Part shown: piece by piece, positions 36,976-45,932 of the stretch
How the letters are laid out: every line of letters begins with the position of its first letter
Position numbering within the stretch: the first letter of the stretch is position 1
Origin: Staphylococcus equorum
GTDB lineage: Bacteria; Bacillota; Bacilli; Staphylococcales; Staphylococcaceae
Direction of reading: 5' to 3'
NCBI RefSeq assembly: GCF_029531845.1
Contig: NZ_JAMBPV010000003.1
Location: 186,001 to 250,000 of the forward strand
DNA length: 64,000 nt
The notes under the pieces: model-generated
Told to the model about the DNA's origin: nothing
Database searches by the model: none
What the model saw: only the letters and a program-made list of their open reading frames with translations
Translations under genes and position numbers: made by a program

Positions 36976-38412
36976 TTAATCTTCCTTTATAGCTTTTCTT
37001 TCTTTAATCCAAAAGGACAGTACTAAACTGATAACAGCTACTATAACAATTGCAAAATAAGCAATATTAATACCATGTATATTAGCTTGTAACATGAGTT
37101 GTGCTTGCGAATCAGATGCACTCGCATGATCGGTAATATAATTTTTTGAACCCATAGTCATAATTGTAACAAGCAATGAGGTGCCAATCGCGCCAGCAAT
37201 TTGTCTGATTGTATTCCATACTGCTGAAGCATGCGCACTTAATTCTTTCGGTATCACATTCAGACCCGCAGTTTGAATTGGTGTTAGGAGTAAGGCCATA
37301 CCAATCCTTCTTCCTGTACTTGCTGCTAATAAATAGTAATAATTGGTATCTTGTGATAAGTCTATAAATGGTATCGTTGAGACAATTGTAATAATAACAC
37401 CTACGATAGTAATCCATTTTGCTCCAAACAAATCATATAATTTACCTGCTATAGGACTCATCCCAGCCATCAATACTGCCCCAGGAAGCATGAAAACACC
37501 TGATTCCATAGCCGAATAACCAAGTACATTTTGTAAATAGATAGGTAATAAAATCATATCGGCATACATTATAATCGTAACGCCTATATTAATAATATTC
37601 GTTAATGTAAATGTGCCGTATTTAAATACTTTTAGATCCAAAAATGGATTTATAGCTTTCAATTGTCTTATAATAAATAGAATCAGTGAAATGATGCCGA
37701 CTACAAATGATATCATCACGATGGTGCTTGTCCATCCCTTTTCTCCTGCGCTACTAAAACCATATAATATAAATGAAAATGCAATTGTTGATAATAACAT
37801 ACTCGTTAAATCAATTTTATCTTTCTGTATTTCAGTTACGTTTTCAAGGAAGAAATATCCTAATACAATAACGATAAGTGATACAGGTACTAAAACACCG
37901 AATAGTGACTGCCATGACAGTACATCAATAACATAACCTGAAATAGTTGGTCCGATGGCTGGTGCAGATAATACTGCTAAAGAAACCATACCCATGACCG
38001 TACCGCGTTCAGACGGATGATATAAAATCATTACTACACTATACAAGAGTGGAATCATAATACCTGCCCCTGAGGCCTGAACCATTCTTCCGACTAACAG
38101 AAATGTAAAATCAGTAGACATTGCTGCTATCAATGAACCAAGTAAGAATAAGAACATTGCACTCGTAAATAATTGTTTCGTCGTAAATCGTTTCATTAAA
38201 AATGCTGTAATAGGTACTAAGACGCCATTTACTAACATATAGGCAGTTGTTAACCACTGTGCTGTAGCTGCCGAAACATCTAAATCTTTCATGACTTGTG
38301 GTGTTGCTACACTCATCACAGTTTGATTAAAAGCTGTTAAAAATGTTCCTAAAATTAAAATAGTGATAATTATCTTTTTAGGAAATTTATTTATATTAAT
38401 TTGATTGCTCAC
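36976..38412 (-). CDS. DHA2-family MFS drug transporter (second copy)
   Basis: 478 residues from a GTG start that has AAGGAG eight nt upstream; the frame is open further but without a ribosome site. About 14 TM helices. GRMVQASGAGIMIPLLYSVV and PAIGPTISGYVIDVLSWQSLF match the same motifs as the pump at 1954-3414. Multidrug/proton antiport is the likely role. A TetR regulator is divergent from it across 190 bp. Confidence 0.87.
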   Translation of the reverse strand: MSNQININKFPKKIIITILILGTFLTAFNQTVMSVATPQVMKDLDVSAATAQWLTTAYMLVNGVLVPITAFLMKRFTTKQLFTSAMFLFLLGSLIAAMSTDFTFLLVGRMVQASGAGIMIPLLYSVVMILYHPSERGTVMGMVSLAVLSAPAIGPTISGYVIDVLSWQSLFGVLVPVSLIVIVLGYFFLENVTEIQKDKIDLTSMLLSTIAFSFILYGFSSAGEKGWTSTIVMISFVVGIISLILFIIRQLKAINPFLDLKVFKYGTFTLTNIINIGVTIIMYADMILLPIYLQNVLGYSAMESGVFMLPGAVLMAGMSPIAGKLYDLFGAKWITIVGVIITIVSTIPFIDLSQDTNYYYLLAASTGRRIGMALLLTPIQTAGLNVIPKELSAHASAVWNTIRQIAGAIGTSLLVTIMTMGSKNYITDHASASDSQAQLMLQANIHGINIAYFAIVIVAVISLVLSFWIKERKAIKED

Positions 38413-38602
38413 TATTAAGACTCCTTCATCTTTTAAATTACACATTGTTGTTTAATTGACAATTAACTATTATAATAGAGTTTAAACAGATAAACAAATT
38501 ACAAAATATCGTTTTATGTTGCTTAAAATACCATTTGAATCATTACGTTTATTAACGGTTTGATAAAAGACAAAATCCAAAAAATTGTTTGAGGTGATAT
38601 AT

Positions 38603-39142
38603 ATGAAGAAACATGATTTAAGAATAGAAAGAACACGTTATATGCTTAAAAATGCATTAATTGATTTACTCGAAGAAAAAAACGTTGAAAGCATTACGAT
38701 CAATATGTTAAGTGAGAAAGCAATGATTAATAGAGTCACTTTCTATTCACATTATAAAGATTTAACTGATATGTTAGAGAAACTAGCAATTGAAACTGTG
38801 AATACAGTTCGTGAAAATTTATCTGCATATGAAGATGACTCACACAATTGGAACAATCTTATTAATTTTTTAACACACGTACAGAAAGAGAGCCGTCTCT
38901 ATAAATTGATTTTAGTTTCTAATAAATTACCAGGATTTAGAAATGAAATTTTAAATATCATTGAAACACAAATATATAACGGTATTGAACAAAGCAAATA
39001 TGCTAAGAATAAAGACATAAAATTATGGTATGAATCTTCTGCCATAATAGGAACAATTGTATGTTGGTTAAAAGAAGATATGCCCTATACACCTAAATAT
39101 TTAGTTGAAAAAATATCAGAAATACATTTCAGTAAATTTTAA
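38603..39142 (+). CDS. TetR-family transcriptional regulator
   Basis: 179 residues. The DNA-binding domain reads TRYMLKNALIDLLEEKNVESITINMLSEKAMINRVTFYSHYKDLTDML, of the TetR_N type close to the dihydroxyacetone-kinase-regulator (DhaS-like) branch. The ATG at 38603 follows GAGGTG by 6 nt; a TTG further upstream is less likely. Divergent from the MFS pump, so likely its repressor. Confidence 0.85.
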   Translation: MKKHDLRIERTRYMLKNALIDLLEEKNVESITINMLSEKAMINRVTFYSHYKDLTDMLEKLAIETVNTVRENLSAYEDDSHNWNNLINFLTHVQKESRLYKLILVSNKLPGFRNEILNIIETQIYNGIEQSKYAKNKDIKLWYESSAIIGTIVCWLKEDMPYTPKYLVEKISEIHFSKF

Positions 39143-39147
39143 CTTCA

Positions 39148-39295
39148 TGAGTTTGGGACATAAATGTCTCATTCTCAAATGGAAAGCTCCAATCTATTAT
39201 TTTTAATGGATTGAATCTTAACTGCCTGATTTCTAGTCATCTTTGTGGAGGCGGGAATGTGCAATCAAATTTTGATTGCACATTCCCGCCTTTTC
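39148..39295. repeat. GTTTGGGACATAAATGTC element with long hairpin
   Basis: GAGTTTGGGACATAAATGTC at 39148 leads to a 20-bp-class stem GGCGGGAATGTGCAATCAAA / TTTGATTGCACATTCCCGCC ending at about 39292 with a T-tract. A related hairpin (GCGGGATAGAAATCAAA/TTTGATTTCGTATTCCCGC) lies at 59232-59272, and a fragment (CTTGGACATAAATAAAGAC) at about 36394. Such GGGACA...TCCCGCC elements are common between staphylococcal genes. It terminates the TetR gene. Confidence 0.6.
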
Positions 39296-39492
39296 TTTTT
39301 TTAAAATTATGACACTTAATAGACTTTATTTATTAAGTGTTGATTGAATAATATATTTATAACTGTTAATATAATTTATACATTGTTAAATAACAAACAC
39401 TTTGTAGTTTAAAGAGTGAGCGATTTACTTTTGCAAAACACTTTAAATCATGTTGTTACCAGAATGTATTTTTTATATTAGGAGGAAGATTT

Positions 39493-41145
39493 TTGAAAAC
39501 TAAAGCGATAGAAAGCTACAAAGAACTGCTACAGTTAACAGATAATGATAAAAAGGAAGGCTATTGGGAGCAAACTACAATACTTTCAAATACTATAAAA
39601 CCTTTATTCGCTTCGTTTCTATACGAAGTACAAGGTTCAGTAAATAAATCTTTAGAACAACTCAAGGCGCCTGTTCCTGCAATTAAAACGAGATTTGAAA
39701 ATAGTCATATTTATATGAAACGCGAACCTATTGAATACGATATTAACGAACGACACAGCCAATTTTTAAATGTTGTGCAGCCCGTATACCCAGAATTAAA
39801 CACTCGCTTTCAGAACGTGTTAGAAACCTTCTTTTTTCCATTTTTTGAAAAAATAGATTATATGCTAGGTCAAGAAGTTACCTTTGATAATGCTCAAATA
39901 ATGCTCGACTATGTAATTGAAATGTACCCTAAATCATTTACTTACCAATCTGAAATCATGTTGCCCCATCACCAATTACATAAAGAATTAGAAAAACTTT
40001 ATGAGCAAGCGACTGGTGATAAAGATACTACTATTATTTATGACATGCTAATTGGCGTGTGGAATAAATCATTAGAGATAGATAAAGAACTTTCCAAACT
40101 ATCACAACAAGTGAAAGAAAATAAAGATCTTAAGCTAAAATTCCAAACTATTGAACCTGTGGAACTATTAAATCACTTACATGAAACGCCATCAGAAAGA
40201 AAATTCGAAAGCGATTTTCAAAAGTTTTTAAGTAATTATGGTAATAAAACCGTAAGATCAAGAGTATTAACAGATCAAACTTGGTTTGAAAATCCTACAA
40301 TACCTTTAACGACAATTGCAAGTTATGTCAGTAGTAACGTAAATGTGGAACAACGTTTCCAAAATGCTGTTGAAACAAGACAGCGCAAATATGAAGAAGT
40401 CTTGTCTTCTATACCACAAGGTACGACAAAAGAGCAATTTAAAACATATTATCAATGGGCATTAGATGCATCAAACCTTGATGATGACCATCACTTTTAT
40501 ATGGATGAAATGCCAACAGCAAAGACACGTTTATTACTCTTGCATCTAAGTAATTTTTTAGTGGATCAACAGATAATCAATGAAACTGAAGACGTTTTTT
40601 ATTTATATTTAGATGAACTTCAAAAAGTTCTAAAAAACCCAGAATCACTAACAGAAATGATTTCCGAAAGAAAATTAGAGTATCAACATGATATGAATGA
40701 GCAAAGTCCTTCATATTATGGCAACCCACCTGCTCATAATGAAAAAAAACTAGATATTATTTCTGAAAGAGCTACTGGCGACGCTTCAAATAACGAAGAC
40801 CCAAGCACTTATGCCTCTGGATATATTAATGGGCTAGCTGGTTCTAAAGGCATATATACAGGTACTGTAAAAATAATTAATAATGAAGATGAATTTAATA
40901 AACTTGAAGATGGAGATGTTCTTGTAACACATATGACTACGCCAGCTTGGTCTGTTCTATTTTTAAGAGCAGGAGCTATTGTGACAAATGTTGGAGGCAT
41001 ACTATCTCATCCAGGGATTAATGCACGTGAATATCAAATACCTGCTGTACTTGGGACTAAAAATGCTACAACTGAATTGAAAGATGGAGACATCGTTACT
41101 GTTGAAGGCACAAATGGATGCGTAAAAATTGGTGATCAAACTTAA
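39493..41145 (+). CDS. PEP-utilizer-like protein: substrate-binding region plus swivelling His domain
   Basis: 550 residues from a TTG start with GGAGGA upstream. Residues about 1-430 are mostly helical and resemble the central substrate-binding part of rifampin phosphotransferase (Rph). The C-terminal ~90 residues are the mobile phosphohistidine domain: GDVLVTHMTTPAWSVLFLRAGAIVTNVGGILSHPGINAREYQIPAVLGT, with the phospho-acceptor His at 506. It has no ATP-binding domain; that is supplied by the next gene. Rph inactivates rifampicin by phosphorylation, but the natural target here is not known. Confidence 0.8.
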   Translation: MKTKAIESYKELLQLTDNDKKEGYWEQTTILSNTIKPLFASFLYEVQGSVNKSLEQLKAPVPAIKTRFENSHIYMKREPIEYDINERHSQFLNVVQPVYPELNTRFQNVLETFFFPFFEKIDYMLGQEVTFDNAQIMLDYVIEMYPKSFTYQSEIMLPHHQLHKELEKLYEQATGDKDTTIIYDMLIGVWNKSLEIDKELSKLSQQVKENKDLKLKFQTIEPVELLNHLHETPSERKFESDFQKFLSNYGNKTVRSRVLTDQTWFENPTIPLTTIASYVSSNVNVEQRFQNAVETRQRKYEEVLSSIPQGTTKEQFKTYYQWALDASNLDDDHHFYMDEMPTAKTRLLLLHLSNFLVDQQIINETEDVFYLYLDELQKVLKNPESLTEMISERKLEYQHDMNEQSPSYYGNPPAHNEKKLDIISERATGDASNNEDPSTYASGYINGLAGSKGIYTGTVKIINNEDEFNKLEDGDVLVTHMTTPAWSVLFLRAGAIVTNVGGILSHPGINAREYQIPAVLGTKNATTELKDGDIVTVEGTNGCVKIGDQT

Positions 41146-41316
41146 AGATTTTTATTGATAACTACACTGATATCAAGCATTATTTTCCAACTTATTAACA
41201 CTGCAATGATATCAGTGTCGCATTCTCGCCCATAGCTAAGAATAGATCACATTTTATAACAAATAAAAAGAACACATAACCATTTAAATTATACAAAATA
41301 CAAAGAGGGATAACAT

Positions 41317-42195
41317 ATGTTTACTCAGACGTTCGACAACGCAGAAAATATCACAAATTCTATAGGATCAAAGGCGCTTAATTTAATTAAACTTAAGCAA
41401 GCAGATTGGCCAGTACCAAATGGTTTTATCGTTTTACCAGATACTTTTCACAAATTTATTGAATTTAATAAATTGTCACTTAAAGATAGCGATATCCAAC
41501 AAAAAATTATTGAGGGTAAAATACCTGAAAGTATTTACTCTGAAATCATAGATGCTTTCAATTTAATTAAAAACAATTTCAATGCAGTTGCAGTACGTTC
41601 ATCCTCAAGCGCTGAAGATTTAGAAAATGCTTCTTTTGCAGGACAATATGAAACATACTTAAATGTCCAAACCAAAGAAGATCTTATTCAGAAAATTAAA
41701 TTATGTTGGGCCTCTATTTTTGCAGAACGTGTCCAAAGTTATCTTAATACAATGGCTGTTGATGCAAACAACTTATCGATGAGTATTGTGGTTCAAGGGC
41801 TTTTAATTCCTGAAACTTCCGGAGTTATTTTTAGCCAAAATCCAATTACTGATAATTTAAATGAATGTATAATCAATGTTAGTTATGGATTAGGAGAAAG
41901 TATCGTATCAGGTATGGTTACGCCTGATACTTTTATTGTAAATAAATCAACTTGCGAAATAGCTAAACAACTTGGGTTAAAAGAAATGAAAATGCTTGCT
42001 AGTGAAGAAGGTATATCTGAAGTTGAAACCACTGAATTGGAGAAAAATTCTTATTGTATAAATGATAACATTGCGCAAGAATTAGCAAAGTATACTCAAA
42101 AATTGGAATCATCTTTTGGTTATCCTGTTGATATAGAATTTGGCATCGAACAAGAAAGAATTTACATTTTACAAGTTCGTCCAATAACTACATGA
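41317..42195 (+). CDS. PEP synthase/Rph-type ATP-binding domain protein
   Basis: 292 residues, exactly one PPDK/PEP-synthase N-terminal ATP-grasp domain: GSKALNLIKLKQADWPVPNGFIV, AVRSSSSAEDLENASFAGQYETYLNV and the C-terminal ILQVRPITT that normally leads to the next domain. Together with the gene 171 bp upstream it gives ~842 residues, near the size of one Rph enzyme. The reaction would be ATP-dependent phosphorylation of the partner's His506. Confidence 0.85.
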   Translation: MFTQTFDNAENITNSIGSKALNLIKLKQADWPVPNGFIVLPDTFHKFIEFNKLSLKDSDIQQKIIEGKIPESIYSEIIDAFNLIKNNFNAVAVRSSSSAEDLENASFAGQYETYLNVQTKEDLIQKIKLCWASIFAERVQSYLNTMAVDANNLSMSIVVQGLLIPETSGVIFSQNPITDNLNECIINVSYGLGESIVSGMVTPDTFIVNKSTCEIAKQLGLKEMKMLASEEGISEVETTELEKNSYCINDNIAQELAKYTQKLESSFGYPVDIEFGIEQERIYILQVRPITT

Positions 42196-42265
42196 AATTA
42201 AATATTATATTCAAAGAATTATGGTTAATAGAAATTCTACCTGTATAAAAAAACACTACAAGTTT

Positions 42266-42372
42266 GTGCACTGATATGCTCCCTTCAAAGTAGACACTTA
42301 AAAAGTGAAATTTTTGGAGGGAATTTTTTATGTCTCATAAACTTTAAGTTGAAAAATATCACAAAAAATAAT
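42266..42372 (+). mobile_element. Possible insertion-sequence remnant (IS3-like left end)
   Basis: ATGCTCCCTTCAAAGTAGAC, then TTTTTGGAGGGAATTTTTTATG and a start MSHKL followed by a stop and VEKYHKK. The layout (terminal repeat, ribosome site, start of a transposase OrfA) resembles the left end of an IS3-family element; the rest is absent. Confidence 0.4.
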
Positions 42373-42384
42373 ATATGTTTTAAA

Positions 42385-42420
42385 TGGGTCTCTTAATCAT
42401 TTCAAAATCAAAATTATACT
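42385..42420. repeat. Interspersed hairpin repeat, copy K (right half)
   Basis: GGGTCTCTTAATCATTTCAA followed by AATCAAAATTATACT, the right-half signature without a full stem. Confidence 0.4.
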
Positions 42421-42422
42421 AT

Positions 42423-43172
42423 TTAAGAATAATTTTCGTTTAATATAGCATTAAGCTTCTCAGAGAATATTGGTGTATACAAATATCGGTAACCCTTAAT
42501 AGTTGGATGAGCATCATCTGCCATCATTGCTTTATCATCTTTAGCTAATTTGTTTATTGCCTTATCCCCCCATACATCAATAATGTGAATACCCCATTTA
42601 CTTTTTATTTCAAATAATTTATTTATCAAAAATTCATAGTAAGGGTCTTTATCACGTATACAAGTATAAAATACAATAGGACAATCCCAATTTTCTTTAA
42701 CATATGAAATAATAAATTCAATGGCACCTATGGTTGTTTCCGTGTCAAAATCATGAATATAATAAGATTCATTGATTGATCCTATAGGTTTGTTGAATCT
42801 TCCGTCATTTGTAGATAATTGACATACAAAGCCCTCTAATATATTTTCTGTAGAAACATTGCTTTTCAATCTTTCTACATAACTTGATTTTTGTTTACCA
42901 GCCAGTGTTGTACCTGATTGAGCTTCTTTAATTGTGTTCACACCGTATTCTTTATTTAAAAATTCAACAAATGAATTTCCTTTAGCTGCAGCACCATAGG
43001 TGATTGAAGAACCTAAAAACAGTATTTTTTTAGTATTCAAATTACTGTTTTTATCTAAATAACTGTCATTTGGTTCAAATTCATCTTTGTTACCTTTAAT
43101 TATATTCGGTATATTTTTGATTAAAGAGATTACTGCGCCTGTCGCTTGCAAAATTGTTCTGAGTTTATTCAT
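42423..43172 (-). CDS. SGNH/GDSL-family hydrolase
   Basis: 249 residues. Block I FLGSSITYGAAAKG carries the nucleophile Ser, block III LSTNDGR the Asn, and block V MADDAHPTIKGYRY the Asp/His pair. It has no signal peptide, so it is likely cytoplasmic or weakly membrane-associated. It could be an esterase or deacetylase; the substrate is unknown. Confidence 0.82.
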   Translation of the reverse strand: MNKLRTILQATGAVISLIKNIPNIIKGNKDEFEPNDSYLDKNSNLNTKKILFLGSSITYGAAAKGNSFVEFLNKEYGVNTIKEAQSGTTLAGKQKSSYVERLKSNVSTENILEGFVCQLSTNDGRFNKPIGSINESYYIHDFDTETTIGAIEFIISYVKENWDCPIVFYTCIRDKDPYYEFLINKLFEIKSKWGIHIIDVWGDKAINKLAKDDKAMMADDAHPTIKGYRYLYTPIFSEKLNAILNENYS

Positions 43173-43397
43173 CTATATTCCTCCTAGTCATCATGCAATT
43201 TACATATTAATAATACAACTGTAAAATTATTGAAGCAAAAAAACTGTCAATATTTTCTAAATATGCGCTCTAGAGTTACTTGTATCTCAAAAACCACTAT
43301 GCACAAATATTATTTATCCTGCTATTGTTCTTGAATTTCATTTTCTATTACTTTGTCGTTAGTTTTTACTGAATCCACTAGCTACTTTCTTCGTAGA

Positions 43398-43452
43398 AAA
43401 AAACACCTCCGCATAAATTCATTTTAATATGAATTCAACGGAAGTGTTTTTA
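43398..43452. terminator. Long hairpin between genes
   Basis: AAAAAACACCTCCG / CGGAAGTGTTTTTAT with an inner AATTCATTTTAATATGAATT stem. It follows the FabH relic on the minus strand. Confidence 0.6.
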
Positions 43453-43454
43453 TT

Positions 43455-43690
43455 TTACTCCCACTCATTGGAGTCCGTTCACATCACCAAATAGTATACA
43501 CATACCTCGGTCTGAGTAGTCAGTAATTTTTGACCATGTTTCTGCATCAATAACTAAAACTTTTTATTTTACTCAGAAGTAATAAGTCCATTCGCTATAT
43601 TAAGTCCATATGTAAATTCTGCACAAGCAGCGTTAATATCAAGCGCTCCTGCATTTTCCCAACCTAATTAATCCTGTACATATGAACCTT
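43455..43690 (-). pseudogene. Second FabH-like ketoacyl-ACP synthase III fragment
   Basis: Translation gives LGWENAGALDINAACAEFTY and GLNIANGLITSE, a stop, NKKF, and after shifts DAETWSKITDYSDRGMCILFGD. It covers the same central segment as the relic at 11405-11675 and shares DINAACA, GLNIAN and NKK. Several stops and shifts make it dead. No other coding sequence is visible in 43173-43717. Confidence 0.72.
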
Positions 43691-43717
43691 AATCAGCTAT
43701 TTTGGCAATTTAATTTA

Positions 43718-44701
43718 TTAATATGTACCCATGATAAACCCTTCTACTTTTTCTTTGTAAAAGTTTTCGATTTTCAACTTTTCGTCCTCTGTGAAAGATT
43801 TAGTATTTAATGCCTCTAAATTTTGTTTCACTTGTCTCACATTTCTAAATCCTGGATTAATACAAGATATTTCTTTAGCATCTAAAATCCATCTTAATGC
43901 TGCACTTGCCATAGAAGGACGACCTTCTTTAATCCATGTTAGTTGATCAGATAATTCTACCCCTTTTTGAAAACCTAGTCCTGAAAATGTTTCACCTATA
44001 TTAAAAGCTTCGCCATTTTCATTGAATTTACGATGATCATCTTCAGCAAATTTAGTTTTTGCTGTAAATTTTCCTGTCAACAATCCACTTGCAAGTGGCA
44101 CTCTCGTAATGATGCCTACACCTTGTTGGTAAGCTTTAGGAATTAATTCCTCTAATGGTTTTTGGCGGAACATATTAAAAATAACTTGCAAGCTTGCTAC
44201 ATTAGGATATTCTAAACATATTAAACCTTCTTCAACTGACTCAACACTCACCCCATAATGTCTTATGAGACCTTCTTCTTTTAATTGGTCTAATACGTCA
44301 AAGACACTACCATCTTTTAAAATTTCAGTAGCAGGACAATGGATTTGAAACAAATCAACTGTATCTCTGTTTAATCGACGAAGACTGTCTTCACAGTATG
44401 ATTTTATCGTTTCATAACTATAATTTTGTGGGTCAGCAATATCTCCTTGTCGACAGAATTTTGTTGCAATATAAATTTCATCTTCTTTTCCTGCAGTCGC
44501 CTTGGCTAATAATTCTTCACTATGACCGTCTCCATAGACATCAGCTGTATCAAAGAAATTCACACCTTGATCAATTGCATACTCTAAAGCACTTAATGCA
44601 TCTTCATCATTTGTTTTACCCCATGCACCACCTATTGCCCATGTGCCAAAACTAACTTCACTGATCATCATACCTGTATTACCTAACTCGCGAAATTTCA
44701 T
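43718..44701 (-). CDS. Aldo/keto reductase
   Basis: 327-residue TIM-barrel oxidoreductase. N-terminal GTWAIGGAWG, catalytic DTADVYGDGHSEELLAKA (Asp and Tyr), IATKF (Lys) and QIHCPA (His). C-terminal NADPH site INPGFRNVRQVKQNLEA. It reduces aldehydes or ketones; the substrate is unspecified. Monocistronic, next to an SDR. Confidence 0.87.
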   Translation of the reverse strand: MKFRELGNTGMMISEVSFGTWAIGGAWGKTNDEDALSALEYAIDQGVNFFDTADVYGDGHSEELLAKATAGKEDEIYIATKFCRQGDIADPQNYSYETIKSYCEDSLRRLNRDTVDLFQIHCPATEILKDGSVFDVLDQLKEEGLIRHYGVSVESVEEGLICLEYPNVASLQVIFNMFRQKPLEELIPKAYQQGVGIITRVPLASGLLTGKFTAKTKFAEDDHRKFNENGEAFNIGETFSGLGFQKGVELSDQLTWIKEGRPSMASAALRWILDAKEISCINPGFRNVRQVKQNLEALNTKSFTEDEKLKIENFYKEKVEGFIMGTY

Positions 44702-44861
44702 AAAATTTTCCTCCCCTCAAAATTAAAAAATAGCTCACCATTTCTATTTATATGCTTAATTACATTTTTATATACTTCTATGTTTTACACATGTTCTTTA
44801 CCCTTTATTCGTAAAAGTAATAAGCATTAACTGTTATTTGATATCTTTGTATAAATTAAAG

Positions 44862-45623
44862 TTATATTGTATTTTTCAAAGTATGATACATCTCTTCTGC
44901 ATAATCATCTAACGCTTCTTTTGACATTTGAAGGCGTTTTTTGGATGAGCCATATCCAATTTCATTTTTTCCTTGAACTAAACCATCAAAAATTTCATTA
45001 ATAAAATCAACAGGATTCGCACCAGAAGTATGAATATTCTCCCCGCCTAAATCAGTATTTACTGCAGGAGGAATAACCTCATAAACACTTGTGTTTGTGT
45101 TCGACAATTGATGTCTTAAACTAACTGTAAATGAATGTACTGCAGCTTTGGTCGCTGAATATATTGGCGCAATTGCCATAGGTGAGAAAGCAAGTCCTGA
45201 AGAAACATTAATTATATTTGAATTTGTTGTCTTTTCAGAAAAGTATTGGCTAAATAATGTTGAAAGTTGGACCGTTGCTTCAAAATTGGATTTTATTTCT
45301 GTATTTAAGCTCTCCCAATTCGTTGTAGCATTGGTTTTTAAAATATCAAAGCGGTTTTGGATACCAGCATTATTTACGAGTACATTAATATCCGAATAAT
45401 TTTGGCTTACCCAATTATATAAACCCAAGCGTTCTTCAGCACTAGATATATCACATTTCTTCGTTACTACTTCTGGAAATTGTTCTTTAATACTTTTTAA
45501 TTTTTCAGTATTACGTCCACATATAATAATTTTATTATCATTTTCATAAAATTTTTTAGTAAACTGGAGTCCTATACCAGAAGCGCCACCAGTAATTAAT
45601 ATTGTGTTGTTTTTTATATCCAT
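44862..45623 (-). CDS. SDR oxidoreductase, DltE-like
   Basis: 253 residues from the ATG at 45623 (GAGGGG upstream; a GTG nine bases earlier overlaps the ribosome site). TGGASGIG cofactor loop, NNAGIQNRFD, NVSSGLAFSPMA and YSATKAA (YxxxK). LRHQLSNTNTSVYEVIPPAVNTDL is typical of DltE-like SDRs. It is not near a dlt operon, so the role is open. Confidence 0.84.
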   Translation of the reverse strand: MDIKNNTILITGGASGIGLQFTKKFYENDNKIIICGRNTEKLKSIKEQFPEVVTKKCDISSAEERLGLYNWVSQNYSDINVLVNNAGIQNRFDILKTNATTNWESLNTEIKSNFEATVQLSTLFSQYFSEKTTNSNIINVSSGLAFSPMAIAPIYSATKAAVHSFTVSLRHQLSNTNTSVYEVIPPAVNTDLGGENIHTSGANPVDFINEIFDGLVQGKNEIGYGSSKKRLQMSKEALDDYAEEMYHTLKNTI

Positions 45624-45727
45624 TTTATACACCCCTCTATATTAGTTTAATAAGTGTAGTCGTTATTTTAGAATCCGTCTAACAATATAGTTTGTTTAGG
45701 AAAATGCGAAAATATCATATTTTGTTG

Positions 45728-45883
45728 TATCTAAATGGAGCCAAAAAGAAGATTTCCAATTATGGCTGACACGAACACATCACATATTGAAGAACATAAG
45801 GATATGAACATGGCTGAAAAAGAATACACCACTTCAGTAAATATTGAAAAACAGATAAAGCAATTTGAGTTACTAAATATATA
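45728..45883 (+). pseudogene. Decayed paralog of the IsdG-like monooxygenase
   Basis: Frame pieces read VSKWSQKEDFQLWLTRTHHI, then after a one-base shift EEHKDMNMAEKEYTTSVNIE and KQIKQFELLNI, stop. They align directly with the C-terminal half of the gene at 36551-36865 (SKWNEKKDFQAWVSRPAHVEEH ... KQFELLDI). The 5' half is missing. Confidence 0.8.
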
Positions 45884-45889
45884 AAATAT

Positions 45890-45923
45890 AAAAGGCGCTT
45901 CTTTAAAAAAAGAAGCGCCTTTT
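45890..45923. terminator. Bidirectional terminator
   Basis: AAAAGGCGCTTCTTT / AAAGAAGCGCCTTTT, ten bases before the ilvE stop. Confidence 0.85.
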
Positions 45924-45932
45924 GGTTAACTA

